From Acidobacteriota bacterium (lineage in GTDB: Bacteria; Acidobacteriota; Blastocatellia; Pyrinomonadales; Pyrinomonadaceae): 57,993 bases of DNA. Where the stretch lies: positions 1 to 57,993 of the forward strand of contig JAFAZX010000007.1 of NCBI GenBank assembly GCA_019239425.1. Direction: 5' to 3'. The notes below the pieces were generated by a model that saw nothing but the letters and a program-made list of their open reading frames with translations, was not told the origin of the DNA and searched no databases. Position 1 is the first letter of the stretch. The number at the start of each line of letters is the position of its first letter. Both the position numbers and the translations under genes were made by a program. This document shows positions 50,855 through 57,993 of this stretch, one piece after another.

Positions 50855-51157
50855 TTAAAGTCTCAAAACGCTCGCGTCGTCCACGTCGAGCGACTCGCGG
50901 TTGCGGAAGATGGCGATGATGATCCCGAGGCCGACGGCGGCCTCGGCGGCCGCGACCGTCATCACGATGAAGACGAAGAGCTGCCCCGTCACGTCGCCGA
51001 AGTAGCTGGAGAAGGCGACGAAGGTCAGGTTCACGGCGTTGAGCATCAGCTCGATGCACATGAACATCTGGATGGCGTTGCGCTTGATGATGACGCCGAC
51101 CACGCCGATGGTGAACATCACGGCCGAGAGCGCTAGGTACCACGTCAAAGGGATCAT
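50855..51157 (-). CDS. nuoK: NADH-quinone oxidoreductase subunit K
   Basis: 100 residues, three helices, normal length. Conserved membrane Glu residues are in [14 protein letters not shown] and [17 protein letters not shown] 51157 overlaps the nuoJ stop (ATGA, 4 bases), indicating translational coupling. Part of the proton channel next to NuoJ and NuoN. Confidence 0.97.
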   Translation of the reverse strand: MIPLTWYLALSAVMFTIGVVGVIIKRNAIQMFMCIELMLNAVNLTFVAFSSYFGDVTGQLFVFIVMTVAAAEAAVGLGIIIAIFRNRESLDVDDASVLRL

Positions 51158-51855
51158 CGCTCCTCCTCCCCCGCGGACGTAGAGGGCGCGGCCGCGTCGC
51201 CGCTGCGTATCTGCTCGCGCGCGTAGGCGCGGCCCGTGGCCGCCGTGTCGCCGGGCTTAATCGCCACGTCGCCGCCCGCCGTCAGCACCGCCGGCTCCTC
51301 ATCGACGTTCCCCGGCGCGGCGAAAAGCGGCGTCCGCCCCTGCCGCGCCAGCGTGATGGCGCCGACGAGCGCCATCAGGATGAGCACCGACGTGACCTCG
51401 AAGGGCAGAAGGTACTTCGTGAACATCCCCGTCCCGATGGAGGCCGTGAGCCCCACGTCCGAGCCCGAGGTCGTTTGCGCGGGCGTCGGCGCGCTGCTCC
51501 CGAGCGAGAGCATGAAGGCCGCCTCGCCGACGAGCACCGCCGCCAAAAGCACGCCGACGGGGATGAGGTAGGTCAGCCGCAGGGGCCGGCGCACCTCCTC
51601 CTCGACGTTGAGGAGCATGATGACGAAGACGACGAGCACCATGATCGTGCCGGCGTAGACGATGACCTGGATGGCGGCGATAAACGGCGCCTGCAAGGTC
51701 AGGTAGAGGCAGGCCAGCGAGACGAAGACGCCGACGAGCGAGATGGCGCTGTAGAGCGGGTTGCGCTGCGCCACCATCGCGACGGCGCACCCCAGGGCCA
51801 TCGCGCCGAAGAGCACGAAGAGCAGTTGCGGGACGGACGGCAGGAGGTTGAACAT
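51154..51855 (-). CDS. nuoJ: NADH-quinone oxidoreductase subunit J
   Basis: 233 residues. Five helices occupy the first ~165 residues, with the signature [20 protein letters not shown] including the pi-bulge helix. The remaining ~65 residues are a hydrophilic C-terminal tail ([20 protein letters not shown]) longer than in small NuoJ proteins. 7 bases after nuoH; overlaps nuoK. Confidence 0.95.
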   Translation of the reverse strand: MFNLLPSVPQLLFVLFGAMALGCAVAMVAQRNPLYSAISLVGVFVSLACLYLTLQAPFIAAIQVIVYAGTIMVLVVFVIMLLNVEEEVRRPLRLTYLIPVGVLLAAVLVGEAAFMLSLGSSAPTPAQTTSGSDVGLTASIGTGMFTKYLLPFEVTSVLILMALVGAITLARQGRTPLFAAPGNVDEEPAVLTAGGDVAIKPGDTAATGRAYAREQIRSGDAAAPSTSAGEEER

Positions 51856-51862
51856 CTCTCAA

Positions 51863-52936
51863 TCAACTCCAACGGAAGTAGAGGACGGTCGCCGTCAGGA
51901 TGACGTTGATGATGGCGACCGGCAGCAGGAACTTCCAGCCGAAGTTCATCAACTGGTCGAAGCGGAAGCGCGGCAAAGTCCCGCGCAGCCAGATGTAGAG
52001 GAAGAGGAAGAAGACGACCTTCAGAAGGAACCACACGATGCCGATCCACGGGAAGACGTCCACGAACGGCCCCTGCCAGCCGCCCAGGAAAAGGGTCGTG
52101 GCGAGCATCGAGACCGTGAACATGTTGACGTACTCGGCCATGAAGAAGAGCGCAAACTTCAGGGCCGAATACTCCGTGTGGAAGCCCGCGACCAGCTCGG
52201 TCTCGGCCTCGGGCAAGTCGAACGGCACGCGGTTCGTCTCGGCGATGGCCGAGATGAGGTACGTGATGAACCCGATAATCTGCGGGCAGGTTCCGGCCTT
52301 CCAGAAGCTCCAGATGTTCCAGTTCAGCACGCCCCCGCCGCCGCCCTGCTGCACGACGATGTCGTAGAGGTTGAGCGTCCCCGACATCAGCACGACGCCG
52401 ACGAGCGAGAGACCCAGGCTCAGCTCGTACGAGATCATCTGCGACGCCGCGCGCAGGCCGCCCATCAGGCTGTACTTCGAGTTCGAAGACCACCCGGCGA
52501 GCGCCACGCCGTAGACGCCGACCGAGGTGATGCCCAGCACGTAGAGCAGCGCGATGTCGAAGCGCGCGATGACGAGCGGGAAGGTGCCGAGGAAGGGCAG
52601 CCACACCTCCGGGCCGAACGGGTAGACGATGATCGGCATCAGCGCCGCCGTGATGGCGATGATGGGCGCCAGGAAATAGACGAAGCGCGTCGAGGCCGAG
52701 GGCGTGATCTCCTCCTTGAAGATGAACTTCAGGAGATCCGCGAAGGGCTGGAACATCCCGCCAGGCCCGACGCGGTTCGGCCCGAGCCGACCCTGGATGA
52801 ACCCCAGCACGCGCCGCTCGGCCAGAACCGTGTAGGCCACGATCATCAGCACGACGACGAACCCGACGTTGATGCCGACGAACTGCGCCAGCGCGCGCGC
52901 CCAGTCCGCCCCGATTTGGTTTGAGAGCCAGTCCAT
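51863..52936 (-). CDS. nuoH: NADH-quinone oxidoreductase subunit H
   Basis: 357 residues, eight helices, normal length. Signature ERRVLGFIQGRLGPNRVGP near the N terminus and the quinone-channel loop ETNRVPFDLPEAETELVAGFHTEYS. Links the peripheral arm to the membrane arm. Separated from nuoG by a 98-base gap holding a heptamer hairpin. Confidence 0.97.
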   Translation of the reverse strand: MDWLSNQIGADWARALAQFVGINVGFVVVLMIVAYTVLAERRVLGFIQGRLGPNRVGPGGMFQPFADLLKFIFKEEITPSASTRFVYFLAPIIAITAALMPIIVYPFGPEVWLPFLGTFPLVIARFDIALLYVLGITSVGVYGVALAGWSSNSKYSLMGGLRAASQMISYELSLGLSLVGVVLMSGTLNLYDIVVQQGGGGGVLNWNIWSFWKAGTCPQIIGFITYLISAIAETNRVPFDLPEAETELVAGFHTEYSALKFALFFMAEYVNMFTVSMLATTLFLGGWQGPFVDVFPWIGIVWFLLKVVFFLFLYIWLRGTLPRFRFDQLMNFGWKFLLPVAIINVILTATVLYFRWS

Positions 52937-52943
52937 AAGAGTT

Positions 52944-53029
52944 AAGTGATGAATGATGAGTGATAATTGATGAATTAAGAACCGGCCCCGGGGCCGTATT
53001 CATCACTCATCACTCATCATTCATCATTT
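52944..53029. repeat. heptamer hairpin, family F, in the nuoG-nuoH gap
   Basis: Left arm 52944-52977 and right arm 52998-53029, TGATGAA/TGATGAG-type heptamers with mismatches. The loop carries the palindrome CGGCCCCGGGGCCG. Confidence 0.88.
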
Positions 53030-53034
53030 CCTTT

Positions 53035-55326
53035 TCAGTCTCCCGCGGCCGACGCGCGGCGGAGCGCGGGGTCAACGGTAATCTGGTAGAGGGGGGAGAT
53101 GAGCACGCTCTCGGGCTCGGGGTTGCCGGCGGCGAGCAGGTGGAACTGCGGCACCTTGCTCGTCAGCACGCCGAGCTTGAAGAGTTCGTGCCCGACCGGG
53201 GGCGTCTGGTCGATCTTTTCGCCCGACGCTTCGAGCGCGGCGACCGCGTCCCGCAGGTTCCCGACGAGCGAGGCGCCGTCGCCGCCCGCGTTGAGCGCGT
53301 GCCTGACCTGGACGGGCTGCGACTCGTCCTTGAGCAGCGGGTAGCGCAGCCCTTCGTAGGCCGGGACGTTGCGCGCGATCTCAAGGAAGATGTTGCTCGA
53401 AGACATCTGGAAGCCGAGGTCTCGGCCGAGCGCCGCGGCGAGCTGCGAAGTGATGGCCCAGTCGGGCTTCGACTGATGGACGGGCGAGATCGACTGGCGC
53501 ACGCGCTGGACGAGCCCGCCGTTGTTCGTGAACGTCCCGTCAACTTCGGCGAAGGAGGCGGCGGGGAAGACCACGTCGGCCGCCGCGGCCGTCTCGGTCA
53601 GGAAGAGTTCCTGGACGATGAGCAGGTCGAGCTTGCCCAGAGCCTCCTCGCGCCCTTCGAGGTGCGCGGGCAGGAAGCCGCCGGCGACGTAGAGGGCGCG
53701 CACATCCGCGCCCGCGGCGTCGAGGATTTCGAGCGGGTTGTAGGCGCCCGACATGAACCCGAGGTCGTGGACGCCGACGCTGTTGTTGAAGAGCGGCAGC
53801 GGGTGGAGGAGGAAGCGGCGCCCCTCCTTCTCGCCGAAGGCCGAGGGGAGGCGCGCGAGCACCGTCTGCGCCTCGGCGCTCAGCTCGCCGCCGAAGAGGA
53901 CTACGCAGTCGCCGGCCGTCTCGCTGATGAGTTGGCTGGCCCGTGCAATCTCGTCCGATTCGACGCCGAGCTTGCGCGCCGCCGCGTCCGCGTCGCCGGG
54001 CGAGGCGAGCGCGAGCACGGCCGCGTCCTCCGTGCCCGGTCGGACGTGTATGAACTGCGCGGCCTGCTGTTTCAGACGGATGGGCGCGCTGTTGACGATG
54101 ACGAGCTTCGCGCCGCCGTTGCGGACGGCCTGCCGGATGGCCCTTCCGGTGAGCGGCTGCAACTCCTCGGGCTCGCCGCCGATGAGAAGGATGGTCTTCG
54201 CGTGCCTTATGTCGCGGTGCGTGGCGAGGGGCGCGGACAGATTCTCGAAGAAGGGGACGAGCGAGAATGCCTCGGTCGCCGTGTACTTGTCCGTGCCCAA
54301 AACCTCGCGCGCGAACTTGAGCAGCGCCCAGTTCGACTCGTTCGTCAGGCGCGGGCTGCCGACGACGCCGACCGAGTTGCCGCCGCTCGCGTCAATCACT
54401 TCCTTCAACTTCTCGGAGGCGAAACGGACGGCCTCCTCCCACGTCGCGGGCACGAGCCGGCCGCCCTTCTTGTAGCGGACGAGGGGCGTGCGCAGGCGCT
54501 CCTCGTGGTTGACGAACGGGTGCGCGAAGCGGCCCTTGATGCAGAGGAACTCGCCGTTGTGGCCGTTGACGTAACGGTCGCGCGCGACGACGCGCATCAC
54601 CTCGCCGCGGCGCGAGCCGACCGAGAACTGGCAGCCGTCCGAGCAGAAAGAGCAGGTCGAAGTCGTGCGGTTCAGCTCCCACGGCCTTGTCTGGTGCCTG
54701 TAGGTGGCATCAAGCAAAGTTCCCGTCGGGCAGACCTCGATGCAGTTGCCGCACTGCGAGCAGTTGAGCCAGCCGCCGTAGGTGCCGATGACGGTGTGCG
54801 CGCCGCGGCCGCCGGCCTCGATGGCGTCCTCGCCCATCCACTCGTCGCAGACGCGCGTGCAGCGCTTGCACAGGATGCAGCGCTGCGAGTCGTTGGCGAC
54901 GATGGGCGAGAGGAACTTCTCCGGCGCGTAGTTCTTCCGCTCCGTAAAACGCTCTTCGAGGTTGCCCCAGTCGAAGACCATCTCCTGCAACTCGCACTCG
55001 CCGCCGCGGTCGCAGACGGGGCAGTCGAGCGGGTGGTTCGCCAAAAGGAACTCGACCATCCCGCGCTGTGCCTTCTCGATCTCCTCAGACTGCGTCGTCA
55101 CCACCATCCCGTCCGTGCAGGTGATGGTGCAGGAGGTCTGGAGCTTCGGCATCTTCTCGATGCGGACGAGGCACATCCGGCACGAAGCCTGGAGCGCGAG
55201 GTCTGCGTAGTAGCAGAAGGACGGGATCGAGTGCCCGTTCTCCCGGCACACGTCGATGAGCCGCGCGCCCTTCTCGACCTGCAACTCCTGGCCGTTGACT
55301 GTGACCTTTATCAATTCTGCTGGCAT
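53035..55326 (-). CDS. nuoG: NADH-quinone oxidoreductase subunit G
   Basis: 763 residues. N-terminal [2Fe-2S] (CYYADLALQASCRMC), then N5 (HPLDCPVCDRGGEC, His-coordinated), N6a/b-type ferredoxin clusters (CILCKRCTRVC; CSQCGNCIEVCP) and the N7 motif (CSFCSDGC ... CIKG), followed by a molybdopterin-oxidoreductase-like domain to about 750. N7 ligands are retained, unlike in mitochondrial enzymes. ATG 55326. Carries electrons from NuoF to NuoB/I. Confidence 0.95.
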   Translation of the reverse strand: MPAELIKVTVNGQELQVEKGARLIDVCRENGHSIPSFCYYADLALQASCRMCLVRIEKMPKLQTSCTITCTDGMVVTTQSEEIEKAQRGMVEFLLANHPLDCPVCDRGGECELQEMVFDWGNLEERFTERKNYAPEKFLSPIVANDSQRCILCKRCTRVCDEWMGEDAIEAGGRGAHTVIGTYGGWLNCSQCGNCIEVCPTGTLLDATYRHQTRPWELNRTTSTCSFCSDGCQFSVGSRRGEVMRVVARDRYVNGHNGEFLCIKGRFAHPFVNHEERLRTPLVRYKKGGRLVPATWEEAVRFASEKLKEVIDASGGNSVGVVGSPRLTNESNWALLKFAREVLGTDKYTATEAFSLVPFFENLSAPLATHRDIRHAKTILLIGGEPEELQPLTGRAIRQAVRNGGAKLVIVNSAPIRLKQQAAQFIHVRPGTEDAAVLALASPGDADAAARKLGVESDEIARASQLISETAGDCVVLFGGELSAEAQTVLARLPSAFGEKEGRRFLLHPLPLFNNSVGVHDLGFMSGAYNPLEILDAAGADVRALYVAGGFLPAHLEGREEALGKLDLLIVQELFLTETAAAADVVFPAASFAEVDGTFTNNGGLVQRVRQSISPVHQSKPDWAITSQLAAALGRDLGFQMSSSNIFLEIARNVPAYEGLRYPLLKDESQPVQVRHALNAGGDGASLVGNLRDAVAALEASGEKIDQTPPVGHELFKLGVLTSKVPQFHLLAAGNPEPESVLISPLYQITVDPALRRASAAGD

Positions 55327-55345
55327 TTGCTTAAACCAAAGTCGC

Positions 55346-55753
55346 TCACCTGATGGTGACTTCGAGCGTGTAGGCGGCCGTCGCGTCGGTGCCGACGTGG
55401 ATAATGTACTGACCCGTCTCGGGCAGGCTGCCGCTCCAGTCCTTGACGCCGTCCGCGCCCTCGATGATGTCGCCCGTCGGGGCGTAGATGGAGAAGCTTG
55501 TCTTGCTGCCGGCCGCGAGGTGAACCGTCATCGTCTGGCCGCCCGTCGCGCGCAGGTAGTACTCGTGCGCGGTGCAAAGCCGAACGGTGTCCTTGATGAC
55601 GGCGGTCGTGCGGCCGCGCGCGAACCGAACCTGCTTCTGTACGTTCCGGTCTGTGCCGCGGCATTGAAACGCCGCCGTCGCCCCACCCGCGGGCACGGCG
55701 ACCGCCGTGGCAAGACAGCCCATGAGGGCGATTATGCGAATGAGTCTTCTCAT
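55346..55753 (-). CDS. secreted PPC-like domain protein inside the nuo operon
   Basis: 135 residues with a signal peptide (LIRIIALMGCLATAVAVPAGGATA). The mature part resembles a bacterial pre-peptidase C-terminal (PPC) beta-sandwich: GQTMTVHLAAGSKTSFSIYAPTGD and LPETGQYIIHVGTDATAAYTLEVTI. Two Cys (FQC, RLC) could pair. It sits 14 bases after nuoF and 19 bases before nuoG, on the same strand, so it is co-transcribed with cytoplasmic-arm subunits although it should be exported. Function unknown. Confidence 0.78.
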   Translation of the reverse strand: MRRLIRIIALMGCLATAVAVPAGGATAAFQCRGTDRNVQKQVRFARGRTTAVIKDTVRLCTAHEYYLRATGGQTMTVHLAAGSKTSFSIYAPTGDIIEGADGVKDWSGSLPETGQYIIHVGTDATAAYTLEVTIR

Positions 55754-55767
55754 CTTCTCTTATCAGT

Positions 55768-57081
55768 TCAGGCGGTCGGCAGGCCGTCCTTGACGTGGCC
55801 GTTGCCGTTCAAGACCTTGCGGCGGAAGTCTTCGGGGAACTTCTTGATGGCCGACTGGATGGGCCACGACGCGGCGTCGCCGAGCGGGCAGAAGGATTTG
55901 CCCTCGATGTTGTCCACGATGTCGAGGAGGAGCTGCGCGTCGTCGGGCCGGCCCTCGCCGGACTCGATGCGCTTGAAGACTTTGACCAGCCAGTCGGTGC
56001 CCTCCCGGCAGGGCGTGCACCAGCCGCAGGACTCGTGCTTGTAGAACTCGGTCAGGTTCTTCGTGGACTCGAAGATGTCAACGGTCTCGTCCATCACGAT
56101 GAAGCCGCCCGAGCCGACCGACGAGCCAGCCGCGACCAGCCCTTCGTAGTCCATCCGCACGTCCTTCCCCACGATGTCCGCCGCGGGCATGATGTAGACG
56201 CTCGAGCCGCCCGGGATGACCGCTTTCAATTGCTTGCCGCCGAGAATCCCCTGACAGTCTTCGAGGATGAACTTCTCCATGTCGTCGTAGCCCATCGGCA
56301 GCTCGTAGACGCCGGGCCGGTTGACGTGGCCCGAGACGCTCCACACCTTCGTCCCGCCGCTCTTCTCCGTCCCGAGCTTCTGGTAAGCCTCGCCGCCCAT
56401 CTTGATGATGTCGGGCACGGCCGTCAGGGTCTCGACGTTGTTGACGACGGTCGGGCAGCCGTAGAGCCCGGCGACCGCCGGGAAGGGAGGTTTCATGCGC
56501 GGGTGGCCGCGCAAGCCTTCCAGAGAATTAAGGAGCGCCGTCTCCTCGCCGCAGATGTAGGCGCCCGCGCCGGTGTGCGTGTAGATTTCGCAGTTGAAGT
56601 CGGTGCCGAGAATCTTCTCGCCGAGCAGCCCGGCGGCGCGCGCCTCTGCAAGCGCCACGTCCATAATCTCGATGAGGTAGCGGTACTCGCCGCGCGTGTA
56701 GACGTAGTTGGTGCGCGCGCCGAGGGCGTAGGCGGCAATCAACATGCCCTCGATGAGCATGTGCGGGTCGCGCTCCATCAGGTAGCGGTCTTTGAAGGTG
56801 CCCGGCTCCGACTCGTCGGCGTTGCAGACGACGTACTTCGGCTTCGGCGAGTCTTTGGGCACGAAGCCCCACTTCATTCCCGTCGGGAAGCCCGCGCCGC
56901 CGCGCCCGCGCAGGGCCGACTTCTTGACCTCGCCGATCACGTCGTCGGGCGACATGCCGTTGAGGACTTTTTGCAGCGCCTCGTACCCGCCGTTCGCGCG
57001 GTACACTTCGAGCGACGCGGAGTTGTCCAAAAGCACCCGCCGCAGTTGTAAAGGCTCGCAGCCAATTGCACCGATAAACAT
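55768..57081 (-). CDS. nuoF: NADH-quinone oxidoreductase subunit F
   Basis: 437 residues. NADH/FMN motifs [13 protein letters not shown] and [14 protein letters not shown], an SLBB segment, and the N3 [4Fe-4S] motif [13 protein letters not shown] near residue 355. ATG 57081 is chosen (8 bases after the nuoE stop, AGAAGA upstream); a longer frame to 57126 overlaps nuoE. Oxidises NADH and passes electrons to NuoG. Confidence 0.95.
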   Translation of the reverse strand: MFIGAIGCEPLQLRRVLLDNSASLEVYRANGGYEALQKVLNGMSPDDVIGEVKKSALRGRGGAGFPTGMKWGFVPKDSPKPKYVVCNADESEPGTFKDRYLMERDPHMLIEGMLIAAYALGARTNYVYTRGEYRYLIEIMDVALAEARAAGLLGEKILGTDFNCEIYTHTGAGAYICGEETALLNSLEGLRGHPRMKPPFPAVAGLYGCPTVVNNVETLTAVPDIIKMGGEAYQKLGTEKSGGTKVWSVSGHVNRPGVYELPMGYDDMEKFILEDCQGILGGKQLKAVIPGGSSVYIMPAADIVGKDVRMDYEGLVAAGSSVGSGGFIVMDETVDIFESTKNLTEFYKHESCGWCTPCREGTDWLVKVFKRIESGEGRPDDAQLLLDIVDNIEGKSFCPLGDAASWPIQSAIKKFPEDFRRKVLNGNGHVKDGLPTA

Positions 57082-57089
57082 AATCTTCT

Positions 57090-57650
57090 TCAGCGGACGC
57101 CGTTCGACAGCTCGCCGCCCTGGCACTTGTTAATAATCTCGTCAACCTTCTCGTCGGTCAGGTTCTCGTAGTAGTCGAAGCCGATCTGCATCATCGGCGC
57201 CGTGCCGCAGGAGCCGAGGCACTCGACTTCGGAGAGAGAGAACATGCCGTCCTCGGTCGTCTGGCCCGGCTTGATGCCGAGCCGCTCCGTGCACTTCGCC
57301 GTGACGCGCCCCGCGCCCATGATCTTGCACGAGAGCGTCTTGCAAACTTGCAGGTGATACTTACCGACCGGCTCGGTGTTGATCATCGAGTAGAAGGTCG
57401 CGACCTCCCAGATGTCGGTGATGCGCACGCCGAGGCGGTCGGCCAGGTAAGCCACGCCCGGCGGGTCGAGGTAGCCGCCGCGCTCGCGCTGCACGATGAA
57501 CATCAGCGGCAGGATGGCCGAGCGCTTGACCGGGTACTTCGCCAAATGCCTGTCCATCTCCGCCTCGACCTCCGGGGAGAAGACCGCGATCTCCTGCGGC
57601 ACCTTCGCCTCCTGCGGCAGCGGGTTGTTCGGTGTGAATTGACTGCTCAT
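57090..57650 (-). CDS. nuoE: NADH-quinone oxidoreductase subunit E
   Basis: 186 residues. Thioredoxin-like [2Fe-2S] protein (cluster N1a) with ligands in VCKTLSC (CX4C) and ECLGSC (CX3C), plus the N-terminal helical part [23 protein letters not shown] 57650 is chosen because the upstream extension to 57719 is a translated heptamer hairpin (KNQKSK). Follows nuoD in the operon order. Confidence 0.95.
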   Translation of the reverse strand: MSSQFTPNNPLPQEAKVPQEIAVFSPEVEAEMDRHLAKYPVKRSAILPLMFIVQRERGGYLDPPGVAYLADRLGVRITDIWEVATFYSMINTEPVGKYHLQVCKTLSCKIMGAGRVTAKCTERLGIKPGQTTEDGMFSLSEVECLGSCGTAPMMQIGFDYYENLTDEKVDEIINKCQGGELSNGVR

Positions 57651-57734
57651 TTTTGATTTTTGATTTTTGATTTGCGTCCGGCGGCAATACAGGCTTTCCG
57701 TCTCAAAGCCAAATCGCAAATCAAAAATCTAAAA
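57651..57734. repeat. heptamer hairpin, family G (GATTTTT units)
   Basis: Left arm 57651-57675 with three GATTTTT-type units and right arm about 57715-57734 with their complement; 39-base loop. It fills the whole gap between the nuoD stop (57735-57737) and the nuoE start. Strongly A+T-rich in a GC-rich operon. Confidence 0.85.
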
Positions 57735-57993
57735 TTACCTGTCTATTTCCCCGAGCACGATGTCTATCGAGCCGATGACGGCGACCACGTCGGCGACCAT
57801 CTCGCCCCTGACCATGTCGGGCAGGGCCGAGAGGTTGATGAATGACGGGCCGCGGACGTGGACGCGCGCGGGCTTGGGGCCGCCGTCGGATTTGACGTAG
57901 ACGCCCAGCTCGCCCTTCGAGCCCTCGATGGGCTGGTAGACCTCGCCCGCGGGGACGTTGAAGCCCTCGGCGACGATCAGGAAGTGGTGGATG
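57735..57993 (-). CDS. nuoD: NADH-quinone oxidoreductase subunit D, C-terminal part
   Basis: The last 85 codons of nuoD, cut by the window end. [31 protein letters not shown] and [19 protein letters not shown] are the conserved C terminus of the 49-kDa subunit; it ends VLGEIDR. The start is outside the window. This gene is not complete enough to appear as a closed reading frame here. Confidence 0.95.
   Translation of the reverse strand, partial: IHHFLIVAEGFNVPAGEVYQPIEGSKGELGVYVKSDGGPKPARVHVRGPSFINLSALPDMVRGEMVADVVAVIGSIDIVLGEIDR

Noticed and set aside
52960..55353. 797-codon open frame on the plus strand opposite nuoG
   Set aside because: It is the antisense shadow of a certain nuoG gene in GC-rich DNA; the translation is Arg/Glu/Ala/Val-rich with no domain.

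Overview
This is a GC-rich bacterial chromosomal window with tightly packed genes, a 14-subunit-type (nuo) complex I operon, many periplasmic multiheme c-type cytochromes with system II (ResB/CcsA) maturation, an ECF sigma/zinc-finger anti-sigma pair, and very unusual intergenic hairpins built of tandem 7-8-base units. The mix fits a soil-type Acidobacteriota (Blastocatellia/Pyrinomonadales-like) best. That assignment is inference from gene content; no rRNA or marker gene is present to settle it.

Layout. 1-9920 (minus strand): a pyrimidine/hydantoin catabolism cluster. It holds a beta-ureidopropionase (cut by the window edge), an NCS1 permease, dihydropyrimidinase, a class III aminotransferase and an aldehyde dehydrogenase, with several unassigned genes between them. 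The 3' end of the aminotransferase gene is duplicated (116 bp) on both sides of a two-gene retropepsin module, which looks like an insertion. 10210-17496 (plus): acyl-CoA ligase, a duplicated-domain membrane protein, an M20 peptidase, an alpha/beta hydrolase, and an amino-acid ABC transporter with a fused binding protein-permease. 17638-20416: class A beta-lactamase-like protein, cupin, ferredoxin-metallo-beta-lactamase fusion, secreted protein.

20478-29478: a cytochrome c zone with ResB and CcsA, two membrane-anchored TPR proteins flanking them, two nine-heme cytochromes and a tetraheme lipoprotein. 30260-35921 (minus): a three-gene operon for what looks like a membrane electron-transfer system. 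Its proteins are (i) tandem cyclic-nucleotide-binding domains fused to four [4Fe-4S] clusters and a b-type-cytochrome-like membrane domain, (ii) a cytoplasmic FHA domain fused through one membrane helix to a seven-heme periplasmic cytochrome, and (iii) a membrane-anchored ferredoxin-FAD oxidoreductase. The fusion of phosphopeptide/nucleotide sensing with redox carriers is the strongest candidate here for an undescribed system.

36281-39781 (plus): ECF sigma factor, anti-sigma factor, and a PDZ protein that looks like an HtrA-type protease without its catalytic triad. 39862-43845: circularly permuted ATP-grasp, PilZ, YbdK-type carboxylate-amine ligase and a class I glutamine amidotransferase, suggesting synthesis of an unknown amide-linked product. 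44532-57993 (minus): nuoD(partial)-E-F-G-H-J-K-L-M-N, interrupted by a secreted PPC-like gene and a TlpA-like thioredoxin gene and closed by a strong terminator. NuoL carries a long His-rich loop.

Across the whole window about fifteen intergenic inverted repeats have arms of tandem heptamers/octamers of at least seven sequence families. They sit against stop or start codons, often inside operons. Two further hairpins are REP-doublet-like. No tRNA, rRNA, IS transposase or CRISPR array was recognised.
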